NCBI RefSeq assembly: GCF_945952435.1
Contig: NZ_CAMFHZ010000015.1
Span: forward strand, 1-64,000
Length of the DNA: 64,000 nt
Direction of reading: 5' to 3'
Source: an uncultured Microbacterium sp.
GTDB taxonomy: Bacteria > Actinomycetota > Actinomycetes > Actinomycetales > Microbacteriaceae
Part shown: positions 8,266 through 17,154 of the stretch, in pieces
Position numbering within the stretch: position 1 is the first letter of the stretch
How the letters are laid out: the number at the start of each line of letters is the position of its first letter
The notes under the pieces: generated by a model
The model's input: the letters and a program-made list of their open reading frames with translations, nothing else
Told to the model about the DNA's origin: nothing
Database searches by the model: none
Position numbers and translations under genes: made by a program

Positions 8266-9441
8266 GTGGATCTGCGTATCGGAATCATCGGCTTCGGCGC
8301 GCGCGCGTCCCTGCGCACGGAGGCGCATCGCCCCGGCGAAGGGTCCCGCATCGTCGCGGTCTGCGATCCCTCCGAACGCGCCAGGCAGGAGGCGCGCGCG
8401 TTCGCGCCCGACGCCCTCGTGACGGACTCCCTCGACGAGCTGCTCGCCGCGGACCTCGACGCGGTGATGGTGCTGACGCCGGACGACACGCACGCCGCGA
8501 TCTCGATCCGTGCCCTGGAGGCCGGTGTCGCGGTGTTCTGCGAGAAGCCGCTCGCGATCGATCTCGCCGACGCCGATCGGATGCTCGAGACCGCGCGGCG
8601 CACGGGCACCCGCCTCTACATCGGCCACAACATGCGGCACATGCCGGTCATCACGCTCATGCGCCGGCTCATCGAGGACGGTCGCATCGGCGAGGTCAAG
8701 GCCGTGTGGGTGCGCCACTTCGTCGGTCACGGCGGCGACTACTACTTCAAGGACTGGCACGCCGACCGGCGCCGCACCACGGGTCTGCTGCTGCAGAAGG
8801 GCGCGCACGACATCGACATCATCCACTGGCTCGCCGGCGGATACAGCGCGCGCGTGGCGGCGATGGGCGCGCTCACCGTCTACGGGGAGAACGAGGATCG
8901 GCGGGACCGCGTCGGCGAGCGGATGCCGGACTGGTTCAGCGTCGACAACTGGCCGCCCGCGTCGCTGACCGGGCTGAACCCCGTGATCGACGTCGAGGAC
9001 GTGTCGATGGTCACGATGACGCTCGACAACGGCGTGCTCGCGTCCTACCAGCAGTGCCACTTCACGCCCGACTACTGGCGCAACTACACGGTGATCGGCA
9101 CCGCGGGACGCATCGAGAACATCGGCGACAGCGCCGGCGGCGAGGTGCGCCTGTGGGACCGTCGTCACCGCGGATTCGCGGAGGCCGACGAGGTCTTCCC
9201 GATCCCGGAGGTCCCCGACGCCGGGCACGACGGCGCCGACGCCCTGCTCATCGCCGAGTTCCTCCGTTTCGTGCGCGACGGCGGGCCGACCGAGACCTCC
9301 CCGGTCGCGGCGAGGGAGGCGGTGGCGGCGGGGATCCTCGCGACCGCCTCGCTGCGGGGCGACGGATCCGCGATCGAGGTGCCCCCGCTGAGCGAGGACC
9401 TGATCGGCTACTTCGCGCGAGGGCAGGTCGACGCGGACTGA
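8266..9441 (+). CDS. Gfo/Idh/MocA-family NAD(P)-dependent oxidoreductase
   Basis: This 391-residue enzyme has an N-terminal Rossmann fold (LRIGIIGFGARASL), the family motif VFCEKPLAIDLADAD with the catalytic EKP lysine, and GAHDIDIIHWLAGG, which places an Asp and a His near the active site. Such enzymes oxidise sugars, inositols or sugar acids, so it likely acts on the sugar imported by the operon. The GTG at 8266 is chosen because AAGGAG sits 9 bases upstream. An ATG at 8203 overlapping the LacI stop is the alternative and would add 21 residues. Confidence 0.88.
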   Translation: MDLRIGIIGFGARASLRTEAHRPGEGSRIVAVCDPSERARQEARAFAPDALVTDSLDELLAADLDAVMVLTPDDTHAAISIRALEAGVAVFCEKPLAIDLADADRMLETARRTGTRLYIGHNMRHMPVITLMRRLIEDGRIGEVKAVWVRHFVGHGGDYYFKDWHADRRRTTGLLLQKGAHDIDIIHWLAGGYSARVAAMGALTVYGENEDRRDRVGERMPDWFSVDNWPPASLTGLNPVIDVEDVSMVTMTLDNGVLASYQQCHFTPDYWRNYTVIGTAGRIENIGDSAGGEVRLWDRRHRGFAEADEVFPIPEVPDAGHDGADALLIAEFLRFVRDGGPTETSPVAAREAVAAGILATASLRGDGSAIEVPPLSEDLIGYFARGQVDAD

Positions 9442-9498
9442 ACGCGCTCCGGCCGATGCGGGCGCTCTCCGCGTGGGCGAGGCACGGGGCGGCGGGAT

Positions 9499-9512
9499 AG
9501 GCTGACAGCACG
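9499..9512 (+). promoter_or_regulatory. -10 element of an apparently leaderless gene
   Basis: TAGGCT (9499-9504) ends 8 bases before the ATG of the flavoprotein gene and no ribosome site lies between them, so transcription would start at or next to the start codon. The same arrangement is seen for at least six other genes in this window. Confidence 0.55.
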
Positions 9513-10925
9513 ATGGGCATCACGCGGCGAACCCTGCTCGTCGGCGCCGGAGCCGGTGCCGTCGCGGTCGTCCTCGCCGCGTGCACGCCCCAGCCGTCGC
9601 CCACCACGAGTCCCACGGCGACCCGTCCTCCGCGACCACGGCCGACGCTCGCCCCCGGCGCCGCGCCGGAGCCCGCGGCGTGGGTCCGCAGCGCCTGGTC
9701 GACGGATCCCTACGCCCGCGGGGCGATGAGCTACCTGCCGGCGGGGGCGACGCCCCGGCTGCGCGAAGACCTCTCCTCCGCGCTCGCGCAGCGCGTGTTC
9801 TTCGCCGGGGAGGCCACCGACCCCGACCGCCCGGGGACCGTGCCCGGCGCGGTCGATTCCGGGCGCCGCGCCGCCGCGGAGGTCGTCGCGGCTTCCTCGA
9901 GCGAGGAGCGGATCGCGGTGATCGGCGCGGGTGCCGCGGGCGCCGCGGCCGCGCGGGCCCTCTCCGACGCCGGACGCACGGTCACCGTCTTCGAGGCGAG
10001 AGAACGCACCGGCGGCCGGATCCGGTCGATCTCGGGCAAGGACTGGCCGTTCACGGTCCAGCTCGGCGCGTGGCTCTCCCCGACCGAGGACGCCGGCACG
10101 CTCGGCGGGACCCTCGCCGCCGAAGGCATCCACCGGATCGGCTTCGACGCGGCGACCGGCTGGTCGAAGGACGGCGCCGCCCCGACCGTGGACGGCGGTC
10201 CGCTGAAGGCCGCGCTCGAGCGCGCCGCGAACGCGGCGTCCGACGTCCCCGTCGACGAAGCGCTCACCGCGGCCGGCGCGAACCCCGAGGATCCGGCACT
10301 GGCCGCCGCGCTCGCCTGGGTTCAGGCGACCACGGGGGCCGACACCGCGAAGGCATCGAGCTGGTACCCGCCGTCGTTCCTCCCCGATGCGCTCTTCGGT
10401 GCGGACGGAGATCTCTCGGTGCTCGTGGACGACGCGCTCGACGGCGTCAAGGTCGCTCTGGCCTCCCCGGTCTCCCGCGTCGCGTACGACGACTCGGGGG
10501 TCAGCCTGCGGCTGGGCACGGGGGAGGCGCAGTCCTTCGACCGGGTCGTCGTCACGGCACCGCTCGGTGTGCTGCAACGGCAGGGCATCGAGTTCTCGCC
10601 CGCGCTGCCGTTCGCGCAGCGGGGCGCGATCGCGGGTCTCGCCTCGGGCTTCGTGGAGACCGTGTGGGCGCGCTTCGACGAGGCGTTCTGGAAGGCCGAC
10701 GCCGACATCTGGCACGTCGTCGGAGGGGACGGACCGATCCGCACCTGGCTCAACCTGCGGCCGGTCACCGGTCATCCCGTGCTCGTCGGGCTCGTGGGAG
10801 GACCGGATGCGGAGGCCTTCGCCAAGCTCGGCGACGACCAGGCCCTCCTCGGGGTGCGGGAATCGCTGCGGTTCTTCGTCGCGGAGACCCCCTCCCCGTC
10901 GCCGACGCCCACGCCGTCACACTGA
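9513..10925 (+). CDS. Circularly permuted amine oxidase-type FAD protein, Tat-like lipoprotein
   Basis: This 470-residue protein starts with a twin-arginine and lipobox signal (MGITRRTLLVGAG...LAAC, Cys24) and a Pro/Thr linker. Residues 57-127 (AWSTDPYARGAMSYLPAG...RVFFAGEATDPDRPGTVPGAVDSGRRAA) match the segment that normally ends flavin amine oxidases such as MAO and LSD1. Only after it, at residue 133, comes the FAD-binding start RIAVIGAGAAGAAAARAL...FEARERTGGRI. The protein then ends at ALLGVRESLRFFV, where the canonical enzyme would continue into the segment now at the front. All parts of the fold seem present but rotated. The likely activity is oxidation of an amine outside the membrane; substrate unknown. 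Confidence 0.85.
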   Translation: MGITRRTLLVGAGAGAVAVVLAACTPQPSPTTSPTATRPPRPRPTLAPGAAPEPAAWVRSAWSTDPYARGAMSYLPAGATPRLREDLSSALAQRVFFAGEATDPDRPGTVPGAVDSGRRAAAEVVAASSSEERIAVIGAGAAGAAAARALSDAGRTVTVFEARERTGGRIRSISGKDWPFTVQLGAWLSPTEDAGTLGGTLAAEGIHRIGFDAATGWSKDGAAPTVDGGPLKAALERAANAASDVPVDEALTAAGANPEDPALAAALAWVQATTGADTAKASSWYPPSFLPDALFGADGDLSVLVDDALDGVKVALASPVSRVAYDDSGVSLRLGTGEAQSFDRVVVTAPLGVLQRQGIEFSPALPFAQRGAIAGLASGFVETVWARFDEAFWKADADIWHVVGGDGPIRTWLNLRPVTGHPVLVGLVGGPDAEAFAKLGDDQALLGVRESLRFFVAETPSPSPTPTPSH

Positions 10926-11588
10926 GCCGGGGGCGGCGCGGGATCCGGGGGTGGCGCCGGATCCGGCGGTGACGTGCAGCCGGCTCAGCGCGACGAGGCC
11001 TGCCGCGACGAGGGCGAAGATCGCCAGCGCGGTCGCGCACGCGACGACGGTCTCGCCCGGCCCCGACACCTGACGCGGGTCGAAGAAGTAGTACGGGTAC
11101 CAGCCGACGATCCTTCCGCGCCAGATGGTGAACACGCCCCAGACGACCGGGTAGGCGAGCACGACCGGCAGGATCCGCCACGGCGCCGCGCGACGGCCGG
11201 GTCCGAACACCCAGGCGACGATCGTCCAGGCAGGCAGAACCCAGTGCAACACGACGTCAGACCAGGGCACCCAGATCGGCACCCCGTGCACCCCGGCCTG
11301 CCACACGATGAGTCCGAAGGCGAGGCCCGCGGTGATCGTCCAGCTGAGCACCACGGCGCGCGCGGCCGTCAGCCACGGCGGATCCTCCGCGCGGCGCAGC
11401 GCGACCATCCCTGCGACGATGGCGAGCGCTGCGAAGGCGATGTTCGACTGGATCGTGAGGTAGGCGAAGAAGTTCTGGCCGGCGATGGTCTGCGAGCCGA
11501 GACCCCAGAACAGCCGGTGCACGAGGGCGGCGGCGCACACGGCCGCGGTGAGGAGGCGCGACCAGCCGAAGGCGATCCTCATCCTCAC
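10917..11588 (-). CDS. Pr6Pr-family membrane protein
   Basis: This 223-residue protein has about six hydrophobic helices and the segments NFFAYLTIQSNI, VVLHWVLPAWTIVAWV and YPYYFFDP, which mark the Pr6Pr family. No biochemical function is established for bacterial members. The GTG at 11588 is chosen because GGAGGAGG lies about 11 bases upstream; an ATG two codons later is possible. The gene is convergent with the flavoprotein gene and overlaps it by 9 bases. Confidence 0.75.
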   Translation of the reverse strand: MRMRIAFGWSRLLTAAVCAAALVHRLFWGLGSQTIAGQNFFAYLTIQSNIAFAALAIVAGMVALRRAEDPPWLTAARAVVLSWTITAGLAFGLIVWQAGVHGVPIWVPWSDVVLHWVLPAWTIVAWVFGPGRRAAPWRILPVVLAYPVVWGVFTIWRGRIVGWYPYYFFDPRQVSGPGETVVACATALAIFALVAAGLVALSRLHVTAGSGATPGSRAAPGSV

Positions 11589-11722
11589 GCGGGCATCGTC
11601 CTCCTCCGCCGGCTCCCGGCGGCCACGATTCGGGCGACCGCCCCGCCCGAGTCTACGGAACGCGTCCGGGAGCAGGCTCCGCGCTCGCGGACGAGGACGG
11701 ACGCGGGCATAGGCTGAGAGCC

Positions 11723-12130
11723 GTGTCCTCCCCCGTCCCGCTGCGTCTCGGTCTCGTCGTGGCCGGCGGCGTGATCGGCACGGCGGCGCGGATCGGCCTC
11801 GGCCTCGCCCTGCCCGCCACGAGCGGATCGGGCTGGGGAGCCGTGCCCTGGTCCACGCTCCTCGCCAACGTCGGGGGCGCGTTCCTCATCGGGGTGCTCG
11901 CCGCCCGGCTGCCGGGATCGAGCGCACGGCGGATCTTCCTCGGCACCGGGGTGCTCGGAGGGTTCACCACCTACAGCTCGTTCATGGTCGGCACGATCAC
12001 GCTGTGGGGAGCAGCCCCGGTGCTCGCGGTCGGCTACGCGATCGGCAGCCTCGTGCTGGGGATCGGCGCGGCGGCTCTGGGACTCGATCTGGCGCGCCCG
12101 CGGGGCGCGCGTCGGGGGGAGGGCGGATGA
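11723..12130 (+). CDS. crcB: Fluoride channel FluC/CrcB (subunit 1)
   Basis: This 135-residue four-helix membrane protein has the family motifs GTAARIGLG, LLANVGGAFLIG and GVLGGFTTYSSF, the last holding the Phe/Thr/Ser residues that line the fluoride path. FluC proteins export toxic fluoride as dimers. Adjacent unequal copies, as here, often form heterodimers. A TAGGCT -10 element at 11710-11715 lies 7 bases before the GTG, so the mRNA is probably leaderless and there is no room for a fluoride riboswitch. The next copy overlaps its stop by 4 bases. Confidence 0.92.
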   Translation: MSSPVPLRLGLVVAGGVIGTAARIGLGLALPATSGSGWGAVPWSTLLANVGGAFLIGVLAARLPGSSARRIFLGTGVLGGFTTYSSFMVGTITLWGAAPVLAVGYAIGSLVLGIGAAALGLDLARPRGARRGEGG

Positions 12131-12492
12131 GTCCGATCCTGTTCGTCTGCGCCGCGCTCGCCGGAGGGATCGGCGCGGGCCTGCGCTACCTGGTCGATCT
12201 CCTCGTCGCCCGGCTGGTCGGCACCCGCTATCCCTGGGGCGTGCTCGTGATCAACCTCACCGGTTCCTTCGCGCTCGGCCTCGTGACCGGCGGCTTCCCC
12301 GCAGCGGTCCTCATCGTGGGGGCGGGGCTCCTCGGCGGGTACACGACCTTCAGCACCGCGATGCTCGATACCGTGGCGCTGCGACGGGACGGGGCGTCCA
12401 GGGCGGCGGCCTTCAACGCGGTCGGGATGCTGCTCCTCGGCCTTCTCGCCGCGGGGGCGGGGCTCGCGCTCGGCGCCGCGCTCGCCCGTTGA
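12127..12492 (+). CDS. crcB: Fluoride channel FluC/CrcB (subunit 2)
   Basis: This 121-residue FluC homologue has GGIGAGLRYLVDLL, LVINLTGSFALG and GLLGGYTTFSTAMLDT, so it keeps the pore Asn and the TTFS stretch. The ATG overlaps the stop of the first copy as ATGA, which couples the two subunits. The track ORF begins upstream at 12004 only because it runs through the first gene out of frame. The pair is expected to assemble as a heterodimer in the cell membrane. Confidence 0.92.
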   Translation: MSPILFVCAALAGGIGAGLRYLVDLLVARLVGTRYPWGVLVINLTGSFALGLVTGGFPAAVLIVGAGLLGGYTTFSTAMLDTVALRRDGASRAAAFNAVGMLLLGLLAAGAGLALGAALAR

Positions 12493-12545
12493 GCAGAGCA
12501 GCGGATGACGGATTCCCCGTCGCTCTCAGGTCGTTCTACACTCGA

Positions 12546-12565
12546 CTCTGTACAGATGTACAGAG
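12546..12565. promoter_or_regulatory. TetR-type operator
   Basis: CTCTGTACA and TGTACAGAG form a perfect 9-bp inverted repeat around a GA spacer, 21 bases before the TetR-family start codon. A TACACT -10-like hexamer (12537-12542) adjoins it. The likely role is autoregulation of the TetR/RND operon. Confidence 0.75.
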
Positions 12566-12586
12566 GGACGGCCGAGAGGGGACGGC

Positions 12587-13189
12587 ATGGCACAGGCACG
12601 ACGCCGCAGCGATCCCGCGGCGCGCCGTCGTGCGATCGTGAGCGCCGCCGCCGAGCTCATCACGGAGGTCGGCGTCGACGCCGTCACGCATCGCATGATC
12701 GCCGGGCGCGCCGACGTGCCGCTCGGGGCGACGACCCAGTACTTCGACACCCTCGACGACCTGCGGGCCGAGGCCCTCGCCGAGCTCGCTCGGGAGATCG
12801 ACGCACGCACGGGCGAGGTCAAAGCGGTCCTCGACGCCGAGGGCGTGACGCCCGCCGTGCTCACCCGGCTGCTGGTGGAGGGGCTCGCCGACGCCGGCGC
12901 CGTGCACGCCGACCGTGCGGTCGTCACCGCGGCGGTGCACGACCCGCGCGTCCGCGCGCTCGCCCGCCTGTGGTCGGACCGGCTCGTCGAGTTCCTCACC
13001 CCCTCGTACGGCGCGACCCGCGCGAGGGCCGCCGCGGCGTTCATCGACGGGCTGCTCTGGGCGACGCTCATCGGCGAGGCCGCACCCTCCCGCGCCACGA
13101 TCGAGACCGGTCTGACCGGGATCCTCGTGATCGAATCCGCCCACTCCGCCTCCGTGCCATCACCGACCACCCGCCGATCGGGAGACTGA
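12587..13189 (+). CDS. TetR-family transcriptional regulator
   Basis: This 200-residue protein has an N-terminal TetR HTH (RRAIVSAAAELITEVGVDAVTHRMIAGRADVPLGATTQYF) and an Ala-rich helical ligand domain. It sits 4 bases before the RND transporter gene and downstream of a perfect palindrome. The simple model is a drug-responsive repressor of the pump. Its C-terminal tail (SVPSPTTRRSGD) is unstructured. Confidence 0.92.
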   Translation: MAQARRRSDPAARRRAIVSAAAELITEVGVDAVTHRMIAGRADVPLGATTQYFDTLDDLRAEALAELAREIDARTGEVKAVLDAEGVTPAVLTRLLVEGLADAGAVHADRAVVTAAVHDPRVRALARLWSDRLVEFLTPSYGATRARAAAAFIDGLLWATLIGEAAPSRATIETGLTGILVIESAHSASVPSPTTRRSGD

Positions 13190-13193
13190 AACC

Positions 13194-16100
13194 GTGTCGA
13201 AGCTCGCCGTCCTGAGCCTGCGCAACCGCGCGCTCATCGCCCTCATCACGATCGTCGCCGCCGTCTTCGGCGGCCTCGCGCTGACCAATCTCAAGCAGGA
13301 GCTCATCCCCTCGATCGAGTTCCCGCAGCTCGCCGTCGTCGCGAGCTACCCCGGCGCCTCGCCCGAGGTCGTGGAGCACGACGTCTCGACGCCGATCGAG
13401 ACCGCGATCCAGGGTGTTCCGGGTCTCGACACCTCCACCGCCACGAGCACGACGAACTCCTCGGTCATCCAGGCGTCGTTCGCGTACGGGACGAATCTCG
13501 CCACCGCCGAGCAGAAGATCACGCAGGCGATCGGGCGCATCTCCTCGCAGCTCCCCGACGGGGTGGATCCGCAGGTCATCAGCGCCAGCATCGACGACCT
13601 CCCCGTGATCCAGGTGGCCGTGACCGGCTTCGACGACGCCGCGCTCGCCCAGCAGCGCATCACCTCGACGATCATCCCGAAGATCGAGAGGCAGGCGGGC
13701 GTCAACGCCGCCTCGCTCGTCGGCGGTCAGGGCAAGCGGGTGACGATCGTGCCGGATCAGACCGCGCTGCTCAAGGCCGGCGCCGCGAGCACGGCGATCA
13801 AGGACGCCCTGCAGCAGAACGGGACGCTCTTCCCCGGCGGCACGATCACCGAGGGCGACAAGACCCTCACGGTGCAGACGGGCGACAAGCTCACCAGCGT
13901 CGAGCAGATCCAGGCGATCCCGCTCGTCGGCGCGGCGCCGGGCACCACGATCGGATCCGTCGCGAGCGTGAAGCTCGACGGCGATCCCGTCACCTCGATC
14001 TCGCGCGTCGACGGCAAGCCCGCTCTGACGATCGCGGTCACCAAGCTCCCGTCCGCCAACACGGTCGACGTGTCGAAGGCCGTCACCGCGCTGCTGCCGC
14101 AGCTCAAGAGCGACCTGCCCGGCGCGACGTTCACGACGGTGTTCGACCAGGCGCCGTTCATCCAGCAGTCGATCGACTCGCTCGCGGAGGAGGGTCTGCT
14201 CGGACTCGGCTTCGCCGTCCTGATCATCCTCGTCTTCCTGCTGTCCGTGCGCTCCACGCTTGTGACCGCGATCTCGATCCCGACGAGCGTGCTCATCACG
14301 TTCATCGGGATCCAGGCGTTCGGCTACTCGCTGAACATCCTCACGCTCGGCGCCCTCACGATCGCGATCGGCCGCGTCGTGGACGACTCGATCGTCGTGA
14401 TCGAGAACATCAAACGGCACTATGTGGGCGACGCCGACAAGAAGGCGTCGATCCTGCTCGCGGTGCGGGAGGTCGCGACGGCGGTCACCGCGTCGACCAT
14501 CACGACCGTCGCCGTGTTCCTGCCGATCGCGTTCGTCGGGGACGTCACCGGGGAGCTGTTCCGCCCGTTCGCGCTGACGGTCACCATCGCGATGCTGGCG
14601 TCCCTGTTCGTGGCGCTCACCATCGTCCCCGTGCTGGCGTACTGGTTCCTGCGCCCGGGCAAGCCGCTCCACGACGCCGAGGGACGCGTGATCGACCCCG
14701 AGCATCCCGGCGCTCCGCCGTCGCGGCTGCAGAAGGCGTACATCCCGATCCTCGGCTGGACGCTCCGGCACTCCTGGATCACGCTCGTCCTCGCCGTCCT
14801 CGTGCTCGTCGGCACGGGCGCCGCCGCACCGCTCATGAAGGTGAACTTCCTCGGATCCAGCGGGCAGAACACCTTCAGCATGACCCAGACGCTCGGCTCC
14901 TCCCCGAGCCTCGACGCGGAGGACGCCGCCGCGCAGAAGGTCGAGGAGGCGATCAAGGACATCCACGGCATCAAGACCGTGCAGGTCTCGATCGGGTCGA
15001 GCGGATCCGCCCTCCGCGACGCGTTCTCGGGCGGAGGCTCCGGCATCACGTACTCGATCACCACCGACCCCGCGGCGGATCAGGACGCGATCCAGGCCGA
15101 CGTGCGCGCGGCCGTGAAGAAGCTCACCGACGTCGGCGACATCACGATCGCCGCCTCGGAGGGCTTCGGATCCAGCGACATCGAGGTCAAGGTCACCGCC
15201 CCGGACGACAAGACGCTGCGCACCGCGTCCGACGCGCTCGTGGCCAAGCTCGAGGGCCGCAAGGGCGTCAGCCAGGTCACGAGCAACCTCGCCGCCTCGC
15301 TGCCGTACATCGCGGTGCAGGTGGACCGGGATGCCGCGGCGCAGGCGGGCCTCAGCGAGGTCGCCGTCGGCGGGATCGTGTCGCAGGCCCAGCGGCCGCA
15401 GCAGGTCGGCACGGTCGAGATCGACGGTTCCTCGCTGACCGTCTATCTGCAGGCCGCGAACCCGCCGGCCACGATCGACGAGCTCAAGGCGCTGCAGATC
15501 CCCTCTCGCACCGGGCTCCTCCGCCTCGACCAGATCGCCACGGTCGCCCAGAGCGAGAGCCCCGCGTCGATCACGACGCAGCGCGGCCAGCGCACCGCCA
15601 CCGTGTCCGTCACCCCGGAGGGCAACGACCTGGCCACGGCGTCGGCCACCGTGAGCGCGGCGATCAAGGACGCGAAACTGCCGGCCGGCGCGGACGCCTC
15701 CCTCGGCGGCGTCGTCACGCAGCAGCAGGACTCGTTCGGCCAGCTCGGCCTGGCGATGCTCGCCGCGATCCTCATCGTCTACATCGTCATGGTCGCGACG
15801 TTCAAGTCCCTGCGCCAGCCGATCCTGCTGCTGAGCTCTGTGCCGTTCGCGGCGACCGGCGCGATCCTGCTGCAGATCGCGACAGGCGTCCCGCTCGGCG
15901 TCGCCTCGCTCATCGGCGTGCTCATGCTCATCGGCATCGTCGTGACGAATGCCATCGTGCTCGTCGATCTCGTGAACCAGTACCGCGAGAAGGGCATGAG
16001 CGCGCACGACGCGACCATCGCCGGTGGATCGCGGCGTCTGCGTCCGATCCTGATGACCGCGCTCGCGACGATCTTCGCGCTCACCCCGATGGCCCTGGGC

Positions 16101-16556
16101 GTCACCGGACACGGCGGGTTCATATCGCAGCCGCTCGCGATCGTCGTGATCGGCGGCCTGGTGTCCTCGACCGTGCTGACACTGCTCGTGCTGCCGACGC
16201 TCTACAACCTCGTCGAGGGGGCGAAGGAGCGCCGCGCAGCCCGGCGGGCGGCGCGCGGGGGAGACACCGGCTCCGCGGACGGCGGTGGCGACGGCCCGGA
16301 CCCGGCCGGTCCCGGCGGCGGAGGGTCGGGGGAGGAAGCGTCGCCGCACCCTGGTGCGCCCGCTTCGGACGCCGAGGCGGCGCACGCCGCCGGTGCGGAC
16401 GGCGCCGGCACGGAGCCCGGCGTGCCCGCGGGGTCGCCGGAGCCGTCCACCTCGACGTCTCAGTTGTCGGCGATCGCCGCGGCGTACGCCGGCGGGACGG
16501 AAGCCCCTGGCCATCACCCGACCCGCCGGGAGCTGCGGGAGCACGGCGGCGCCTGA
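13194..16556 (+). CDS. RND-family efflux pump, AcrB/MdtB-like
   Basis: This 1120-residue protein follows the HAE-type RND plan: TM1 at the N-terminus, a porter loop starting LKQELIPSIEFPQLAVVASYPGASPEVVE, a TM block with GRVVDDSIVVIENIKRH (the Asp pair used for proton transfer in TM4), a second porter loop and a second TM block. A roughly 90-residue Gly/Ala/Pro-rich cytoplasmic tail follows. HAE pumps are best known from Gram-negative tripartite systems. No membrane fusion protein or outer membrane channel gene is present, so this one must work alone or with unlinked partners. The GTG start has GGGAGA upstream. Confidence 0.92.
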   Translation: MSKLAVLSLRNRALIALITIVAAVFGGLALTNLKQELIPSIEFPQLAVVASYPGASPEVVEHDVSTPIETAIQGVPGLDTSTATSTTNSSVIQASFAYGTNLATAEQKITQAIGRISSQLPDGVDPQVISASIDDLPVIQVAVTGFDDAALAQQRITSTIIPKIERQAGVNAASLVGGQGKRVTIVPDQTALLKAGAASTAIKDALQQNGTLFPGGTITEGDKTLTVQTGDKLTSVEQIQAIPLVGAAPGTTIGSVASVKLDGDPVTSISRVDGKPALTIAVTKLPSANTVDVSKAVTALLPQLKSDLPGATFTTVFDQAPFIQQSIDSLAEEGLLGLGFAVLIILVFLLSVRSTLVTAISIPTSVLITFIGIQAFGYSLNILTLGALTIAIGRVVDDSIVVIENIKRHYVGDADKKASILLAVREVATAVTASTITTVAVFLPIAFVGDVTGELFRPFALTVTIAMLASLFVALTIVPVLAYWFLRPGKPLHDAEGRVIDPEHPGAPPSRLQKAYIPILGWTLRHSWITLVLAVLVLVGTGAAAPLMKVNFLGSSGQNTFSMTQTLGSSPSLDAEDAAAQKVEEAIKDIHGIKTVQVSIGSSGSALRDAFSGGGSGITYSITTDPAADQDAIQADVRAAVKKLTDVGDITIAASEGFGSSDIEVKVTAPDDKTLRTASDALVAKLEGRKGVSQVTSNLAASLPYIAVQVDRDAAAQAGLSEVAVGGIVSQAQRPQQVGTVEIDGSSLTVYLQAANPPATIDELKALQIPSRTGLLRLDQIATVAQSESPASITTQRGQRTATVSVTPEGNDLATASATVSAAIKDAKLPAGADASLGGVVTQQQDSFGQLGLAMLAAILIVYIVMVATFKSLRQPILLLSSVPFAATGAILLQIATGVPLGVASLIGVLMLIGIVVTNAIVLVDLVNQYREKGMSAHDATIAGGSRRLRPILMTALATIFALTPMALGVTGHGGFISQPLAIVVIGGLVSSTVLTLLVLPTLYNLVEGAKERRAARRAARGGDTGSADGGGDGPDPAGPGGGGSGEEASPHPGAPASDAEAAHAAGADGAGTEPGVPAGSPEPSTSTSQLSAIAAAYAGGTEAPGHHPTRRELREHGGA

Positions 16557-16568
16557 GCGCTCGGCGGA

Positions 16569-17108
16569 TCAGCCCGGGACGTGCTCGTGCACGGCCGTGC
16601 TGAGCGCCGTGCCGTTGAGGTCGAGGTAGAGCGTGCCCTCGGTGACCGTCATCGTGACCGCGTTCCGGCGTGCGATCAGCGCCACGGCGGCGTCGATGAA
16701 GCCCGAGTCGAAACTGTGCAGGCGAAGGTGCTCGGCGCGATGGATGCGCTTGCCCTGCCACGCCGCCATGACCTTCGCGGGGTCGCGGTGCGTGTACACG
16801 ACCGTGCGTTCCGCGAGGCGGCTGCCGTGGTGCAGACGCTCCGCATCGGGCGCGCCGACCTCGATCCAGGCGACGAGGCGCCCGGTGAGATCGCGGACCA
16901 CGACGGCGGGCTCCTCGGTCGAGGAGAGTCCTTCGCCGAAGGCGATCCCCTCGGCGAATTCGAGGCCGTACGCGAGGACGCGCGTGAGCATGTACGCGTC
17001 GGTCTCGGAGGGGTGCCGCGCCACGCGCAGCGCGTAGTCCTCGTAGACGCCGCGGTCGGTGTCCGCCAGCTGCACGTCGAACGTGTGGATCGTCGCCCCG
17101 GTTGCCAT
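16569..17108 (-). CDS. YaeQ-family protein
   Basis: This 179-residue protein matches the YaeQ family in length and in segments ATIHTFDVQLADTDRGVYEDYALRVARHPSETDAYMLTRVLAYGL and the PDAERLHHGSR stretch. YaeQ has a nuclease-like fold (PD-(D/E)XK type), but its cellular role is not settled. The ATG at 17108 is preferred to the TTG three codons upstream. It is convergent with the RND gene with only 12 bases between stops. Confidence 0.85.
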   Translation of the reverse strand: MATGATIHTFDVQLADTDRGVYEDYALRVARHPSETDAYMLTRVLAYGLEFAEGIAFGEGLSSTEEPAVVVRDLTGRLVAWIEVGAPDAERLHHGSRLAERTVVYTHRDPAKVMAAWQGKRIHRAEHLRLHSFDSGFIDAAVALIARRNAVTMTVTEGTLYLDLNGTALSTAVHEHVPG

Positions 17109-17154
17109 CGCAGACAACTCTACGGCCCGTGCGCGGCGGCGCCCGCGGCGGACC

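Noticed and set aside
11640-11722. Fluoride riboswitch before the FluC pair
   Set aside because: The -10 element lies 7 bases before the GTG, leaving no leader, and the motif is not seen.
13068-16544. 1158-residue minus-strand ORF
   Set aside because: It is the antisense shadow of the RND pump gene, Arg/Asp/His-rich with no recognisable domain, as expected for high-GC antisense frames.
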